Origin: Pararhodobacter zhoushanensis
GTDB lineage: Bacteria; Pseudomonadota; Alphaproteobacteria; Rhodobacterales; Rhodobacteraceae
DNA length: 64,000 bases
Assembly (NCBI RefSeq): GCF_025949695.1
Contig: NZ_JAPDFL010000002.1
Span: 62,001-126,000, forward strand
Direction of reading: 5' to 3'
The first letter of the stretch is position 1; every line of letters starts with the position of its first letter. Shown one piece after another: positions 63,120 through 64,000 of this stretch. The notes under the pieces were generated by a model. That model saw only the letters and a list, made by a program, of their open reading frames with translations. It did no database searches and was not told the DNA's origin. Made by a program: the position numbers and the translations under genes.

Positions 63120-63641
63120 TCAGTAATGAATGTCGAGCGGCCAGAGCGGCGGCGCGGCCTGGCCACGGTCGAGGCTGGCGTAGCGGCCTTGGGCAAAGAC
63201 CAGCGGGTGGCGGTCGGCATGGGCGGTGAAACGGACGATCCGGGCGATGAACAGCACATGATCGCCACCGTCGTGGCGGGTATGAGCGGCGCATTCAAAC
63301 CGGGCCGCCGCGCCCGGCAACAGCGGCGCGTCACCGTGGCCGGGGGTATGCGCGATCCCCTCCCACTTGGCACCGGGGCGGGCGAAACGGTTGGACAGAT
63401 CTTGCTGGTTTTCCGCCAGAGCGTGGATCGCATAGGCCTGCGCCCGCTCCCAGTGCGGCAACCCTCGGGCGCGCTTGTCGATCGAGAACAGGACCAGCGC
63501 CGGGTCCAGCGAGAGGGCGTTGAACGAGCTCATCGTCATGCCGAGCAACTCACCGTCCACCCGCGTCGTCATCACACAGACGCCAGTCGGGAACTGCCCC
63601 AACGCACGGCGCAAAGCCATTGGGTCCGGCGCGTCGGTCAT
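63120..63641 (-). CDS. Flavin reductase (HpaC-like) partner of the hydroxylase
   Basis: 173 residues from the ATG at 63641, overlapping the MarR stop (ATGA). Flavin_Reduct pattern: LGQFPTGVCVMTTR, GMTMSSFNALSLDPALVLFSI, NRFARPG, HTRHDGGDHVLFIARI. Makes FADH2 with NAD(P)H for the monooxygenase downstream. Confidence 0.88.
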   Translation of the reverse strand: MTDAPDPMALRRALGQFPTGVCVMTTRVDGELLGMTMSSFNALSLDPALVLFSIDKRARGLPHWERAQAYAIHALAENQQDLSNRFARPGAKWEGIAHTPGHGDAPLLPGAAARFECAAHTRHDGGDHVLFIARIVRFTAHADRHPLVFAQGRYASLDRGQAAPPLWPLDIHY

Positions 63642-64000
63642 AGGGTCTCTCCGCTGTCGTCGAGCAGGTAGTCCGCCAGTGTCACCGCCCGCTCGGCACT
63701 GCGACGCAAGGCGTGGATGGTGCGGCACTGGCGCTCGAAATCGTCGCGCGACAGCGGCTCAAAGATCGCGTCGTTGATCTCGCGTTGCAGCGGTGCGAGC
63801 TGGCGCAGCAACGCGTGGCCGCTGTCGCTGACGCTCAGCCGCACACGCCGCAGGTCGTCAGGGTTGGGCGCCTTGTCCAGCACGCCGATCTTGACCAGCT
63901 TCTTGGTCTCGACCGTCACGAACGGCGCGGACAGGCCCAGCTGATCGGCAACGTCCTTGACGCCGACACCAAACTGTCCCTGCAGCTGCCGGATGGTCAC
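63638..64000 (-). CDS. MarR-family regulator, partial (N-terminus beyond window)
   Basis: The frame is open to the last base of the window, so the start lies outside. The visible 120 residues contain the recognition helix and wing of a MarR wHTH (VKDVADQLGLSAPFVTVETKKLVKIGVLD, NPDDLRRVRLSVSDSG in pieces) and the C-terminal dimer helices. Co-oriented with and overlapping the flavin reductase gene. It probably controls the hydroxylase operon, as HpaR does for 4-hydroxyphenylacetate genes. Confidence 0.82.
   Translation of the reverse strand: MTIRQLQGQFGVGVKDVADQLGLSAPFVTVETKKLVKIGVLDKAPNPDDLRRVRLSVSDSGHALLRQLAPLQREINDAIFEPLSRDDFERQCRTIHALRRSAERAVTLADYLLDDSGETL

Noticed and set aside
1..64000. 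CRISPR arrays, tRNA/rRNA genes, prophage or transposase genes
   Set aside because: No direct-repeat/spacer pattern, conserved RNA sequence or transposase/integrase motif was found on either strand.

Overview
The window is a gene-dense, roughly two-thirds G+C stretch of bacterial chromosome or large replicon. Codon use, Tat/Sec-exported binding proteins and many solute transporters fit an alphaproteobacterium, most likely of the Rhodobacterales (roseobacter-type); this lineage call is an inference. No rRNA, tRNA, CRISPR array, phage genes or intact insertion sequence was seen. Most of it is a patchwork of catabolic modules, each with its own transporter and regulator.

Layout: (1) 1-7453, an aromatic/ester catabolic operon: aldehyde dehydrogenase (cut by the window edge), coniferyl-alcohol-dehydrogenase-like SDR, HSL-type esterase and a complete five-gene branched-chain-amino-acid-type ABC importer. 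(2) 7454-16054, an iron/haem module: TonB-dependent receptor behind a TGA-N9-TCA iron-box-like palindrome, YddA-like ABC protein, ChaN-like protein, siderophore-interacting reductase and an ABC exporter. (3) 16193-21401, a tripartite tricarboxylate transporter (binding protein plus a TctA-TctB fusion) with a PrpF-type isomerase and a divergent LysR regulator. (4) 21680-29297, a LysR regulator divergent from an operon with a cysteine form of the UGSC family, a thioredoxin-reductase-like flavoprotein and an iron-type ABC importer. (5) 30030-44815, an alicyclic-acid catabolic island: badK-like hydratase plus TRAP transporter, then badH, badI, aliB and aliA, with additional SDRs, a flavin-dependent dehydrogenase, NIPSNAP, AraC and MarR regulators. 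The encoded route is cyclohexanecarboxylate to its CoA thioester, then the 1-ene, 2-hydroxy and 2-keto forms, and ring opening to pimeloyl-CoA. Two promoters share the same TATGT-N10-ACATA operator, one of them next to the MarR gene, so a BadR-like regulon is likely. (6) 44942-52330, a lower-G+C accessory cluster: TPR protein, LpxL-like acyltransferase, radical SAM protein, cytochrome P450 and a convergent O-carbamoyltransferase. This is the best candidate for an undescribed biosynthetic system. Its radical SAM gene, and probably the TPR/acyltransferase junction, look frameshifted at homopolymers. (7) 52725-53489, a periplasmic SIMPL-domain protein. (8) 53677-64000, a second branched-chain-type ABC importer (minus strand), a DUF2848 protein and GntR regulator (plus strand), then MarR, flavin reductase, HpaB-like hydroxylase, cupin and amidase (minus strand). 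This looks like a pathway for an aromatic or heterocyclic amide, with the substrate unknown.

Functions are read from motifs and family resemblance without database searches. Substrates of transporters and the endpoint of several pathways are therefore inferences.
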